From: Ruixingdingia sedimenti
GTDB lineage: Bacteria > Pseudomonadota > Alphaproteobacteria > Rhodobacterales > Rhodobacteraceae
Direction: 5' to 3'
Assembly: GCF_031432425.1 (NCBI RefSeq)
Contig: NZ_JAVKPH010000022.1
Coordinates: 5,403 to 69,402 of the forward strand
DNA: 64,000 nt
Below the pieces are notes generated by a model. The model ran no database searches. It saw only the letters and a list, made by a program, of their open reading frames with translations, and was not told the origin of the DNA. The stretch's first letter is position 1. Each line of letters opens with the position of its first letter. The translations under genes and the position numbers were made by a program. This document shows, in pieces, positions 7,721 to 15,680 of the stretch.

Positions 7721-8509
7721 ATGTCTGGACCAAGAATGACGGTGGTGGACTGCGGGCCGCTGACGCTGGACAAGGCCAAGCTGGTGACGATGGCGCCGGG
7801 GACGGTCTCTATCCCGACCACCGTCGCGATCTTCGATCACCCGAAACATGGCGTGATCCTGTGGGATACCGGCTGCTGGGAGGATGTGGCCGATCCCGAC
7901 GGGCCCGGCGCCTATTGGGGCGAGGGGATCAAGACCGCCTTCGGCGCCGAAGCCTTCACCCGCGACATGGCGATCAACCGGCGGCTCGACAGGCTGGGGA
8001 TCAGGACCGGCGACGTGAAATACGTGGTCTATTCCCACCTGCACCTCGATCACGCCGGCGGCATGAGCTATTTCCCGAACGCCGTGCATGTCATGCAGCG
8101 GGATGAGCTGCGCTATGCGCTCTGCCCCGATCCGTGGATCAGGCCGGTCTATGTGCAGAACGACTTCCGCGACCTGCACCGGCTGAACATCCTGGAAATC
8201 GACGGCGACCACGACCTGTTCGGCGACGGCACCTTCCAACTGATCAAGGCGCCGGGCCATGCGCCGGGGATGCAATGCCTGATGGTCACGCTGCCGCAGC
8301 GCGGGCGCTTCATCCTGGGCGGCGACATCGCCCACCAGCGCGACCAGTATGAGGCGATGATCCCCATGCCCTGGGACTACAGCTGCAACCTGATGAGCCG
8401 GTCGCGCAACAGGATCAAGCAGTTGGAACGCGCGGGCATCGAGATGTTCCTGTGCCACGAGCCGGGCGAATTCGCCGCCCTGCCGGGCAACGGAACCTGG
8501 TGGGAATGA
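7721..8509 (+). CDS. Metallo-beta-lactamase-fold lactonase (AHL-lactonase family)
   Basis: A 262-residue dinuclear metal hydrolase. The motif SHLHLDHAGG holds His106, His108, Asp110 and His111, the HxHxDH signature of N-acyl-homoserine lactonases. The further expected ligands appear as His in APGHAPGM, Asp in GGDIAH and His in CHEPGEF. The ATG at 7721 follows GGGAGG; upstream in-frame codons lie in promoter DNA. It is the first gene after the sigma-54 promoter, 23 bases before a Baeyer-Villiger monooxygenase gene. From that context its natural substrate is more likely the lactone made by the monooxygenase than a quorum signal (inference). Quorum quenching remains possible. Confidence 0.85.
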   Translation: MSGPRMTVVDCGPLTLDKAKLVTMAPGTVSIPTTVAIFDHPKHGVILWDTGCWEDVADPDGPGAYWGEGIKTAFGAEAFTRDMAINRRLDRLGIRTGDVKYVVYSHLHLDHAGGMSYFPNAVHVMQRDELRYALCPDPWIRPVYVQNDFRDLHRLNILEIDGDHDLFGDGTFQLIKAPGHAPGMQCLMVTLPQRGRFILGGDIAHQRDQYEAMIPMPWDYSCNLMSRSRNRIKQLERAGIEMFLCHEPGEFAALPGNGTWWE

Positions 8510-8532
8510 CGAAGGGCAGGGGAGGAGACATC

Positions 8533-10173
8533 ATGAAAAACAAGGCACCCAACAACCCCGCCGATCTGGACGTGCTGATCGTCGGTGCCGGTTTCGCCGG
8601 GCTCTACCAACTCAAGCACCTGCGCGATCGCGGCTACAACGTGAAGCTGTTCGACGCGGGCAGCGACATCGGCGGCGTGTGGCACTGGAACTGCTATCCC
8701 GGCGCGCGGGTCGATTCCATCGGGGCGATCTATCAGTTTTCCGACCCCGACCTGTGGAAGGGCTGGGATTATTCCGAGAAATTCCCCTCGTGGCAGGAAC
8801 TGCGCGCCTATTTCGACTATGTGGACAGCAAATGGCACCTGCGCCGGGACTGCCGGTTCAACACACGGGTGACGGCCGCGACCTTCGACGAGGACCGCAA
8901 CATCTGGGCCGTCCAGACGCAGGACGGCCGGACCACCACCTGCCGCTGGTTCATCCTCTGCACCGGTTTCGCCGCCAAGCCGGTGATCCCGGATTTCAAG
9001 GGGAAAGAGGATTTCAAGGGCATCGCCACCCACACCGGCCTGTGGCCGCAGGGCGGGATCGACATGAAGGGCAAGCGCGTGGCGGTGATCGGCACCGGCG
9101 CCAGCGCGGTGCAGGTGATCCAGGAGGCCAGCAAGGAAGCCGCGCAACTGACGATCTTCCAGCGCACGCCGAACCTGACCATCCCGATGCGGCAGAAGGC
9201 GCTGTCCAAGGAGGAGAACGCCCGGCTGAAGGCCGAGAAATATCAGGAATGGCTGGACAACCGCGAACGGACCTTCGCGGGGTTCGAGTTCGATTTCTAC
9301 CCCAGGGCCGCCGCCGACTGCACCCCCGAGGAACGCGAGGCGATCTTCCGCGAGGTCTGGGAAACCGGCGCCTTCAACTGGTGGCTGGGGAACCTGAACG
9401 ACGTTCTGGTCAACCCGGAATCGAACCTCGCGCAATACAACTTCTGGCGCGACGAGACCCGCAAGCGCATTGCGAACCCCGCGCTGCACGAGGTGCTGGC
9501 CCCCACGACGCCGCCGCATCCCTATGGCGTCAAGCGGCCCTGCCTGGAACAGTGGTATTACGAGGTGTTCAACCAGGACAATGTGGAACTGGTCGACCTG
9601 AAGAAGGAACCCATCGGGCGCATCACCGAAACCGGGCTGATCGCCGGCGACCGGGAATTCGCGTTCGACATTCTGGTCTATGCCACCGGCTTCGACGCGG
9701 TGTCGGGCGGGCTGGTGCAGATCGACGTCAAGGGCACCGACGGGCGCAATCTGGCCACCCATTGGGCCGATGGCATCAGGACCCATCTGGGCATGGCCGC
9801 CCCCGGTTTCCCGAACCTGCTGTTCCTTTACGGACCGCAAAGCCCCTCGGGGTTCTGCAACGGGCCGACCTGTGCGGAAAAGCAGGGCGACTGGATGATC
9901 CGCTTCATCGAGGACATGACCGCGCAAGGGGTGGTGAGGGCCGAGGCCACCGCGGCGGCGGCGCGGGACTGGGCCAGGGGGACGCATGACATCATCAACA
10001 TGACGCTCTTCCCGCAGGCCGGAAGCTGGTACATGGGCGCGAACATCCCCGGCAAGCGGCGCGAGATCCTGGTCTATCCGGGCGGGCTGCCGAGCTATCT
10101 GCAACTCGTGAACAAGAACCGCGAGGACGGCTATCCCGGCTTCGATCTGGCGCGCGAAACGGCCATGGCCTGA
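8533..10173 (+). CDS. Flavin-containing Baeyer-Villiger monooxygenase
   Basis: A 546-residue FAD- and NADPH-dependent enzyme that inserts oxygen next to a ketone to give an ester or lactone. The FAD Rossmann motif (VGAGFAG) is near residues 16-22, the Baeyer-Villiger fingerprint FxGxxxHxxxW is complete at residues 161-171 (FKGIATHTGLW), and the second NADPH Rossmann motif (GTGASA) follows. Length matches cyclohexanone/phenylacetone monooxygenases (about 540). The start at 8533 has GGAGGAG upstream. It is the second gene of the operon, between a lactonase and an alcohol dehydrogenase. The ketone is unknown; cyclic ketones are plausible, small linear ketones such as acetone are the alternative. 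Confidence 0.92.
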   Translation: MKNKAPNNPADLDVLIVGAGFAGLYQLKHLRDRGYNVKLFDAGSDIGGVWHWNCYPGARVDSIGAIYQFSDPDLWKGWDYSEKFPSWQELRAYFDYVDSKWHLRRDCRFNTRVTAATFDEDRNIWAVQTQDGRTTTCRWFILCTGFAAKPVIPDFKGKEDFKGIATHTGLWPQGGIDMKGKRVAVIGTGASAVQVIQEASKEAAQLTIFQRTPNLTIPMRQKALSKEENARLKAEKYQEWLDNRERTFAGFEFDFYPRAAADCTPEEREAIFREVWETGAFNWWLGNLNDVLVNPESNLAQYNFWRDETRKRIANPALHEVLAPTTPPHPYGVKRPCLEQWYYEVFNQDNVELVDLKKEPIGRITETGLIAGDREFAFDILVYATGFDAVSGGLVQIDVKGTDGRNLATHWADGIRTHLGMAAPGFPNLLFLYGPQSPSGFCNGPTCAEKQGDWMIRFIEDMTAQGVVRAEATAAAARDWARGTHDIINMTLFPQAGSWYMGANIPGKRREILVYPGGLPSYLQLVNKNREDGYPGFDLARETAMA

Positions 10174-10221
10174 GGGCAGGGCGGGGCCCCCGCGGCCCCG
10201 CCCGTTCAGCGGAGGAGAAAG

Positions 10222-11379
10222 ATGACGGAACTGACATTCATGACGCCGCCGCGCATCGTCTGCGCGCCGGGCGGGCTGGCGCGGCTGGGCAGCCTCGCGG
10301 CGGAACTGGGCGGAACGCGCGCCTTCATCGTCACCGACCCGGGGCTGACCCGTCTGGGGCTCGGCCAGCGGGCGGTGGCGGCGCTGGAGGCCGCGGGCCT
10401 GTCCGGCACGGTCTTCGACCGGGTGGAGGCCGATCCGCCCTATGCGGTGGTGCGCGCGGCGGTCGCCCATGCCCGCGAGGCCGGGGCGGATCTGGTGATC
10501 GGGCTCGGGGGCGGCAGTTCGATGGACACCGCCAAGGTGGTGGCGCTGGCGCTGAATTCGGACCAGAGCCTCGACGAGATGGTGGGCACCGAACAGGCCA
10601 CCGGCACAAGGCTGCCGCTGATCTGCGTGCCGACCACGGCGGGCACCGGATCGGAAGTGACCTTCGTGTCGGTCCTGACCGGCGACGACGGGATGAAGAA
10701 GGCGATCTATTCCGCGAAACTGCTGCCCGACATCGCATTGCTGGATGCCGAACTGACATTGGGGATGCCGCCGCATGTGACCGCGGCCCCGGCGCTGGAC
10801 GCGATGGTCCATGCGGTCGAGGCCTATACCTCGCGGACCCGCAAGAACCCGGTGTCGGACGCGCTGGCGGTCAAGGCGCTGGCGCTGCTGGCCGGGAATT
10901 TCGAGACCGTGCTGACGGATGGCGGCAATATCGCCGCGCGCAGCGACATGTTGCTGGGTTCGATGATGGCGGGCATGGCCTTCGTCAACGCCTCGGTGGG
11001 CGCGGTCCATGCGCTGTCCTACCCCTTGGGCGCGCGGTTCCATGTGCCGCACGGGCATTCCAACGCGCTGGTGATGGGGCCGGTGTTCCGCTTCAACATC
11101 CCGGCGGCCCGGGCGCAATACGCCGAACTGGCCGCGATCGTCCTGCCCGGGCGCAGTTTCAATTCGGACAAGGATGCCGCCAACGCCTTCGTGGACCGGC
11201 TGGAAGGGATGCTGACCGCCAGCGGCCTGCCCACCCGCCTGTCGCAGCTTGGCGTGACCGCGGCGGACATTCCCGCCATGGCGCAGGAGGTGACAGAGAA
11301 GATAACCCGCCTGATCGCCACCAACCCGCGCGACATGACCTTGGACGAGGTGATGGCCCTCTATCGCGAGGTGTTGTGA
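10222..11379 (+). CDS. Iron-containing alcohol dehydrogenase
   Basis: A 385-residue group III (Fe-type) NAD(P)-dependent alcohol dehydrogenase. GGGSSMDTAK (about residues 96-105) is the nucleotide-binding motif, TTAGTGSEVT the substrate-side loop, and metal ligands are visible as Asp/His in LDAMVHAVEAY and two His in HALSYPLGARFHVPHGHSNA. GGAGG precedes the ATG. Last catabolic gene after the sigma-54 promoter. In a ketone-to-lactone route it could oxidise a secondary alcohol to the ketone, or the hydroxy acid released by the lactonase; sequence does not decide. Confidence 0.9.
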   Translation: MTELTFMTPPRIVCAPGGLARLGSLAAELGGTRAFIVTDPGLTRLGLGQRAVAALEAAGLSGTVFDRVEADPPYAVVRAAVAHAREAGADLVIGLGGGSSMDTAKVVALALNSDQSLDEMVGTEQATGTRLPLICVPTTAGTGSEVTFVSVLTGDDGMKKAIYSAKLLPDIALLDAELTLGMPPHVTAAPALDAMVHAVEAYTSRTRKNPVSDALAVKALALLAGNFETVLTDGGNIAARSDMLLGSMMAGMAFVNASVGAVHALSYPLGARFHVPHGHSNALVMGPVFRFNIPAARAQYAELAAIVLPGRSFNSDKDAANAFVDRLEGMLTASGLPTRLSQLGVTAADIPAMAQEVTEKITRLIATNPRDMTLDEVMALYREVL

Positions 11380-11400
11380 AGGCCGGGTGTCCGGCGGCGT

Positions 11401-11429
11401 TTTACACGCTGGCGCAGACCGCCTACATT
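11401..11429 (+). promoter_or_regulatory. Candidate sigma-70 promoter for the activator/rpoN genes
   Basis: TTTACA, 17 bases, then TACATT, in the 110-base gap before the sigma-54 activator gene. Five of six -35 bases and four of six -10 bases match consensus. It would let the regulators be made independently of the sigma-54 promoter that they probably control. Confidence 0.45.
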
Positions 11430-11489
11430 GGCGCCTGACCGCCGGTCGCGCCGGAATACCCACTGTTTACTGTGAGGGAGGACGCAGTA

Positions 11490-13364
11490 ATGCAGAAACT
11501 GGATCTGACCCGGATCGGGTCGCGCGAATACGCGCGCGAGGTCGCGCATTTCTGGGACCGGCTGCTTGGCGACTACGATGTCGAGATGCCGGGCGTGCGC
11601 GATGTCGTCTATGAATCCTGGCTGCGGTGCAAGCAGATCGGGGTCGATCCGCTGAAACGCGCCGCGCCCAAGGCGCCCGCCCCGGTCGCCGGATCCGGCA
11701 ATGTCAGCGAGGACCGGCTGCGCGCGGTGATGCGGTCCTCGCTGGAAACCGTGGCGCCCTATCTGAGCGAGGCGAAATCGGTCCTGATCGGCACCGGGCA
11801 CAACGGGCTGATCTTCACCTCGCAGGGCGATGCGAGGCTGGCCGAGGGGCTGTCGGAAAATTCCGTGGTCGAGGGCGCGATGTGGGACGAGGCCCATGTC
11901 GGCACCAATGCCATCGGCACCGCGCTGGCCATCGGCGGCAAGGTGCTGATCCATGGCGAGGAGCATTTCTGCAACGCCGGCAAGCAATGGAGCTGCGCGG
12001 CCGATGTGATCCGCGACCCGGTGGACCGCTCGATCCTGGGCGTCATCGACCTGACCGGCCCGGCCGAGTCGATTTCGCTGCGCGCCGGCGCTCTGATCGC
12101 CGCCGTGGTCGAACGCGCCGAAAGCGAACTGGCCCGGCTGGACCTGATGGACCAGATCAGCCTGATCGACTGCTTTCACCAGCGCAGCAATCTGGGCGAG
12201 GGGCTGATCCTCGTGGACCGGCGCGGCCTTGTGGTGCGGCGCAGCTTTCAAAGCCGCTTCGACAAGGCGAACATCCGGCAGGGCGATTACCTGTCCGGCC
12301 TCAAGGGGCTGCCTTGCGAAAGCTGGACGCTCGATCTGGTGCATGACGCGCTGCATGACGGCGAGGTGGAATGGATCCGCAACGGCGAAGAGGTGATCGG
12401 TGCGGCCATCCATGTCTCGCGCCGGCAGGCGCGGGCGCCCGCCCGATCGGATCTGCCCGCGCCGCTGAAGGCGCTGGTCGACTCCTCGCCCTCGCTCGCG
12501 CCGCTGATCCGCGAGGCGGCCATCGTCGCCAAAGGCTCCGTCCCGGTGATGATCACCGGCGAGACGGGCACCGGCAAGGATGTGCTGGCCACCGCGATCC
12601 ACCTGTCGGGCGCGCGCGCCGGCAAGCCTTTCGTCCCGGTCAACTGCGCCGCGATCCCGCGCGACCTGATCGGGGTGGAACTGTTCGGCTATGTCGAGGG
12701 CGCCTTCACCGGCACCCGCAAGGGCGGCATGTCGGGCCGGATCGAGGATGCCGACGGCGGCACGCTGTTCCTGGACGAGATCGGCGACATGCCCATCGAG
12801 TTGCAGCCCTATCTGCTGCGGGTGCTGGAAAGCGGCACGGTGTCGCGTCTGGGCGAAAGCCGGCAGCGCAAGGTGGATCTGCGCATCATCGCCGCGACCA
12901 ACCAGCCGTTGCAGGACCTGATGGCGCAGGGGCGGTTCCGCAGCGATCTTTATTACCGGCTGAACGTCGCGCGGCTGCATCTGCCGCCGCTGCGCGACCG
13001 GCGGGGGGATATTCCGTATCTGGTGGAGCGGCTGCACGCCCAGATCCACGGCAGCACCGCCGGGCAGGCCATGCCGCGCGCCATCGTGGACCAGCTTGCG
13101 GCGCGCGACCTGCCGGGGAACATCCGCGAATTGCGCTCGCTGGTCGAACGCGCGGCGGCGGGGCTGTCGCTGGACGAGCCCGCGGCGGTTTCCGCCCCGG
13201 TGACGCCCCGGGCCACGACCCTGGCGGCGGTGGAACGCGACCTGATATTGACCTGTCTGGACCGCAACAACGGCAATGTCGGCCGGGTGGCCGAGGAACT
13301 GTCGATCCCCCGCTCCACGCTCTACCGCAAGCTGGCCGCCTATCGCGACAAAGACCCGGCCTGA
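11490..13364 (+). CDS. Sigma-54-dependent transcriptional activator, AcoR/DhaR-like
   Basis: A 624-residue enhancer-binding protein. An N-terminal GAF-type sensory region (WDEAHVGTNAIGTALA, residues about 130-145, is typical of AcoR) precedes the AAA+ domain: Walker A GETGTGKD (about 357-364), the sigma-54 contact loop, Walker B GGTLFLDEIGDM (about 423-434) and the arginine-finger region. A C-terminal Fis-type helix-turn-helix ends RSTLYRKLAAY. The contact loop reads GAFTGT instead of the near-invariant GAFTGA. The ATG at 11490 has GAGGGAGG upstream. It directly abuts an rpoN paralogue and follows the operon it most likely activates through the palindromes at 7557-7605. The GAF ligand is probably a pathway intermediate (inference). 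Confidence 0.92.
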   Translation: MQKLDLTRIGSREYAREVAHFWDRLLGDYDVEMPGVRDVVYESWLRCKQIGVDPLKRAAPKAPAPVAGSGNVSEDRLRAVMRSSLETVAPYLSEAKSVLIGTGHNGLIFTSQGDARLAEGLSENSVVEGAMWDEAHVGTNAIGTALAIGGKVLIHGEEHFCNAGKQWSCAADVIRDPVDRSILGVIDLTGPAESISLRAGALIAAVVERAESELARLDLMDQISLIDCFHQRSNLGEGLILVDRRGLVVRRSFQSRFDKANIRQGDYLSGLKGLPCESWTLDLVHDALHDGEVEWIRNGEEVIGAAIHVSRRQARAPARSDLPAPLKALVDSSPSLAPLIREAAIVAKGSVPVMITGETGTGKDVLATAIHLSGARAGKPFVPVNCAAIPRDLIGVELFGYVEGAFTGTRKGGMSGRIEDADGGTLFLDEIGDMPIELQPYLLRVLESGTVSRLGESRQRKVDLRIIAATNQPLQDLMAQGRFRSDLYYRLNVARLHLPPLRDRRGDIPYLVERLHAQIHGSTAGQAMPRAIVDQLAARDLPGNIRELRSLVERAAAGLSLDEPAAVSAPVTPRATTLAAVERDLILTCLDRNNGNVGRVAEELSIPRSTLYRKLAAYRDKDPA

Positions 13365-14585
13365 ATGCAAAGGGCTTCGCTGCAAACCCGGGCAGAGGCC
13401 GGGCCGAGGGCGCAGACCATCGCCGTTGCCCGGCTGCTCGCCCTGTCCGCGGTGGACATCGCGGTGCTGACCGCGCAGGCCGCGCTGGAAAACCCCGCAC
13501 TGCGGGTCGGGTTCGCGCTGGAGGAGGACCCGCCGCCCCGGCGCATCGGCGCCCCGCCGCTGGCCCGGCTGGACGAAACCATGGCCGGGGCCGCGCCGCA
13601 GTCGCTGCATGAACATGTCGCGCGCCAGATCCCGCTGCTGGTGCGCGACCGCGGCCTGCTGCCGCTTGCCCATGCCTGGCTGGAGGGGTTGGAGCCGACC
13701 GGCTGGGTCGGTCTGCGGGCCGACGAGGTGGCGGCCCGCTGTTCGGCAGGCGTCGGGGCGGCCGAACATGTGCTGCATCTGTTGCAGGGAGCAGAGCCGG
13801 ATGGCCTCTTCGCCCGCAGCCTGCGGGAATGTCTGGCCATCCAGTTGCGCGCCCGCGATGGCCTGACGCCGACGATGCAGGCGCTGCTGGATCACCTGCC
13901 GCTTCTGGCGGCCGGGGATCTGCGGGCGCTGGCCGACCGCACCGGCATTCCGCCGCAAGACCTGCCCGCGCTGATCGGCCGGTTGCGCGGGCTCGACCCC
14001 AAGCCCGGCGCGCAGTTCCAGAATGCGCCCGCGATCCTGCCCGCCCCCGATTTCCTGATCGAGCGGGTGGAGGGGGCGGGCTGGGACCTGCGCCGGGGCC
14101 GCTGGTTGCGCCCCACGCTGGACATCGCCGCACCCCCGGCGCGCGCCTTGGCCGCCGACCTGCGGCGCGCCGCGGCGCTGGCCGCGCTGGTCGAGAACCG
14201 CGACCGGCTGATCTGGCGCACGGCGGTTCAGGCGGCGGGCTGGCAGGGCGATTTTCTCGACGGGCGGCGCGACTGGCCGCGCCCCATGGCGCTGGCGGAT
14301 GTCGCCCGGCCCCTGGGCGTGCATGAAACCAGCGTCGGGCGCATCCGCAACCATCTGGTCATCGGCGACGGAAGCCGCGCCATCCGGTTGCGCGACCTGT
14401 TCGCCCCCGGGATCGCCACCGCCGCGGGGCCGATCACCCCGCGGGAACTGACGGCCCGCATCGCCGCCATCGCCGCAGCACCGGCGGGTGCCCTGACCGA
14501 CGAGGCCATCCGCAACGCGCTGTTGCGCATGGGGATCACGGTTTCGCGCCGCACGGTCGCGAAATATCGCGGCAGGATCGGCTAG
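13365..14585 (+). CDS. rpoN: Divergent RNA polymerase sigma-54 factor (RpoN paralogue)
   Basis: A 406-residue protein with the sigma-54 layout. Region I is present in diverged form (ARLLALSAVD, then AALENPAL near residue 45, matching the usual ESNPLLE). The core-binding domain includes SLHEHVARQI and GLDPKPGAQF. The helix-turn-helix is LADVARPLGVHETSVGRIRN (about 308-327), and the C-terminus carries the RpoN box as SRRTVAKYR (consensus ARRTVAKYRE). It is shorter than E. coli RpoN (477), mostly because the acidic region II is reduced. The ATG begins on the base after the activator's TGA, so the pair is translationally coupled. Rhodobacter is known to keep several specialised RpoN copies; this looks like one dedicated to the adjacent activator. 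Housekeeping RpoN is presumably elsewhere. Confidence 0.85.
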   Translation: MQRASLQTRAEAGPRAQTIAVARLLALSAVDIAVLTAQAALENPALRVGFALEEDPPPRRIGAPPLARLDETMAGAAPQSLHEHVARQIPLLVRDRGLLPLAHAWLEGLEPTGWVGLRADEVAARCSAGVGAAEHVLHLLQGAEPDGLFARSLRECLAIQLRARDGLTPTMQALLDHLPLLAAGDLRALADRTGIPPQDLPALIGRLRGLDPKPGAQFQNAPAILPAPDFLIERVEGAGWDLRRGRWLRPTLDIAAPPARALAADLRRAAALAALVENRDRLIWRTAVQAAGWQGDFLDGRRDWPRPMALADVARPLGVHETSVGRIRNHLVIGDGSRAIRLRDLFAPGIATAAGPITPRELTARIAAIAAAPAGALTDEAIRNALLRMGITVSRRTVAKYRGRIG

Positions 14586-14694
14586 ACCCCTGCACGCCTG
14601 CGCAGAAGCGGATGGATTGCCCATCTTCGCGCAAAAGGCGTAAACAGCCCGGGGCCGTGCCGGGTGCGTGCGGCACGGAAATCGCGGTTCAACG

Positions 14695-15516
14695 ATGCTG
14701 GAAACGGATGTGATCGAAGATCTGCTGCGCGGGCTGGGCCTGCATTCGGCCTCGTTCATCGTCACGGTCTATGGCGATGTCGTGGTGCCGCGCGGGGGGG
14801 TGCTGTGGACCGGCACGCTGATCGAGATCTGCGGCCGCGTCGGCATCAATGAATCGCTGGTGCGCACCGCCGTGTCGCGGCTTGTGGCGGCGCAGCGGCT
14901 GACGGGCGAACGGGCGGGGCGGCGCAGCTATTACCGGCTGGACGCCTCGGCCCGGCGCGAGTTCGAAGAGGCGGCGGCGCTGCTCTATGCCCCCGACATC
15001 CCGCCGCGCGGCTGGCAGATCCTGCATGCGCCGGGGCTGTCCGAGGATGCGGCGCGCCACATGCGCATGGGCCATATGGGCGGGCCGGTGTTCATCCGCC
15101 CCGACCGGGGCCAGCCGCCGCCCCCGGGGGCGCTGGTCTTTCACGCCCCCGACCCGGAGGACGCCGGGCGGCTGGCGGGGTTCTGGGACCTGTCGGCGCT
15201 TCAGGCGGGCTATCGCGGGATGCTGGACCGTTTCGGCGCGCTGGAGGCCGGGCGGCTGTCGGATACCGATGCGCTGGTGGCGCGGCTGCTGCTGGTCCAT
15301 GTCTATCGCAACGTGATGCTGCGCGACCCGCGCCTGCCGCAGGCCGCGCTGCCCCCCGGCTGGCAGGGCCATGCCGCGCGGGACCTGTTCCGCCGGCTTT
15401 ACCGGCGCCTGTCGCCCGGGGCAGAGCGCCATATCGCCGCCCGGTTCGAGGGGGTCGATGGCTTCCTTCCGGCCCGCACGCCCGAAACCGAGGCGCGCCT
15501 GGCGGGCCTTCTGTAG
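14695..15516 (+). CDS. paaX: PaaX-family phenylacetate regulator
   Basis: A 273-residue repressor of the PaaX family. It has an N-terminal winged helix (about residues 30-90, RVGINESLVRTAVSRLVAAQRL) and the long C-terminal effector domain with the typical LLLVHVYRNVMLRDPRLP segment. In E. coli, PaaX represses paa genes and phenylacetyl-CoA releases it. The ATG at 14695 has only a weak ribosome site; a GTG nine codons earlier is an alternative. It is transcribed in the same direction as paaJ-paaA, 164 bases upstream. A TetR-type PaaR is also encoded nearby, so two regulators serve the cluster. Confidence 0.88.
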   Translation: MLETDVIEDLLRGLGLHSASFIVTVYGDVVVPRGGVLWTGTLIEICGRVGINESLVRTAVSRLVAAQRLTGERAGRRSYYRLDASARREFEEAAALLYAPDIPPRGWQILHAPGLSEDAARHMRMGHMGGPVFIRPDRGQPPPPGALVFHAPDPEDAGRLAGFWDLSALQAGYRGMLDRFGALEAGRLSDTDALVARLLLVHVYRNVMLRDPRLPQAALPPGWQGHAARDLFRRLYRRLSPGAERHIAARFEGVDGFLPARTPETEARLAGLL

Positions 15517-15585
15517 CCTATGACGTTGATTTTTATCCTGTATTTCCGTGCACCCCAAAACATCACGGGATTACGAAACTTTTTC

Positions 15586-15614
15586 TTTTCATGTGATGAT
15601 TCGAGGCGTATAAA
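15586..15614 (+). promoter_or_regulatory. Candidate promoter of the paaJABCDE operon
   Basis: TTTTCA, 17 bases, then TATAAA at 15609-15614, the only good -10 in the 164-base gap between paaX and paaJ. The predicted start point falls inside the PaaR-type palindrome that begins immediately downstream. A TGATTCG at 15596-15602, just upstream of the -10, resembles half of a PaaX site. Confidence 0.45.
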
Positions 15615-15631
15615 TCGACCAATCGGTCGGT
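15614..15631. promoter_or_regulatory. PaaR-type (TetR) operator upstream of paaJ
   Basis: Read on the minus strand, ACCGACCGATTGGTCGAT aligns with ACCGACCGGCCGGTCAAT at 28656-28673, giving ACCGACCG-N2-YGGTCRAT. Both copies lie in promoters of phenylacetate operons. It abuts the candidate -10 element, which suits repression by the TetR-family protein encoded at 25335-25934. Confidence 0.65.
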
Positions 15632-15680
15632 GAATTGGGAGAATCGCCGTCCGCCAGCAAACAGGATGAAGGGGGACCGG

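Noticed and set aside
7721..8509. Quorum-quenching AHL lactonase as primary function
   Set aside because: No luxI/luxR-type genes nearby, and the operon with a Baeyer-Villiger monooxygenase points to a catabolic lactone; kept only as an alternative.
11425..11445. TGGCGCCTGACCGCC considered as a second -24/-12 promoter before the activator gene
   Set aside because: The distance between GG and GC is one base short of the strict sigma-54 spacing.
11361..14765. 1134-codon minus-strand frame opposite the activator and rpoN
   Set aside because: Low-complexity shadow translation; the plus strand shows full AAA+ and RpoN motifs.
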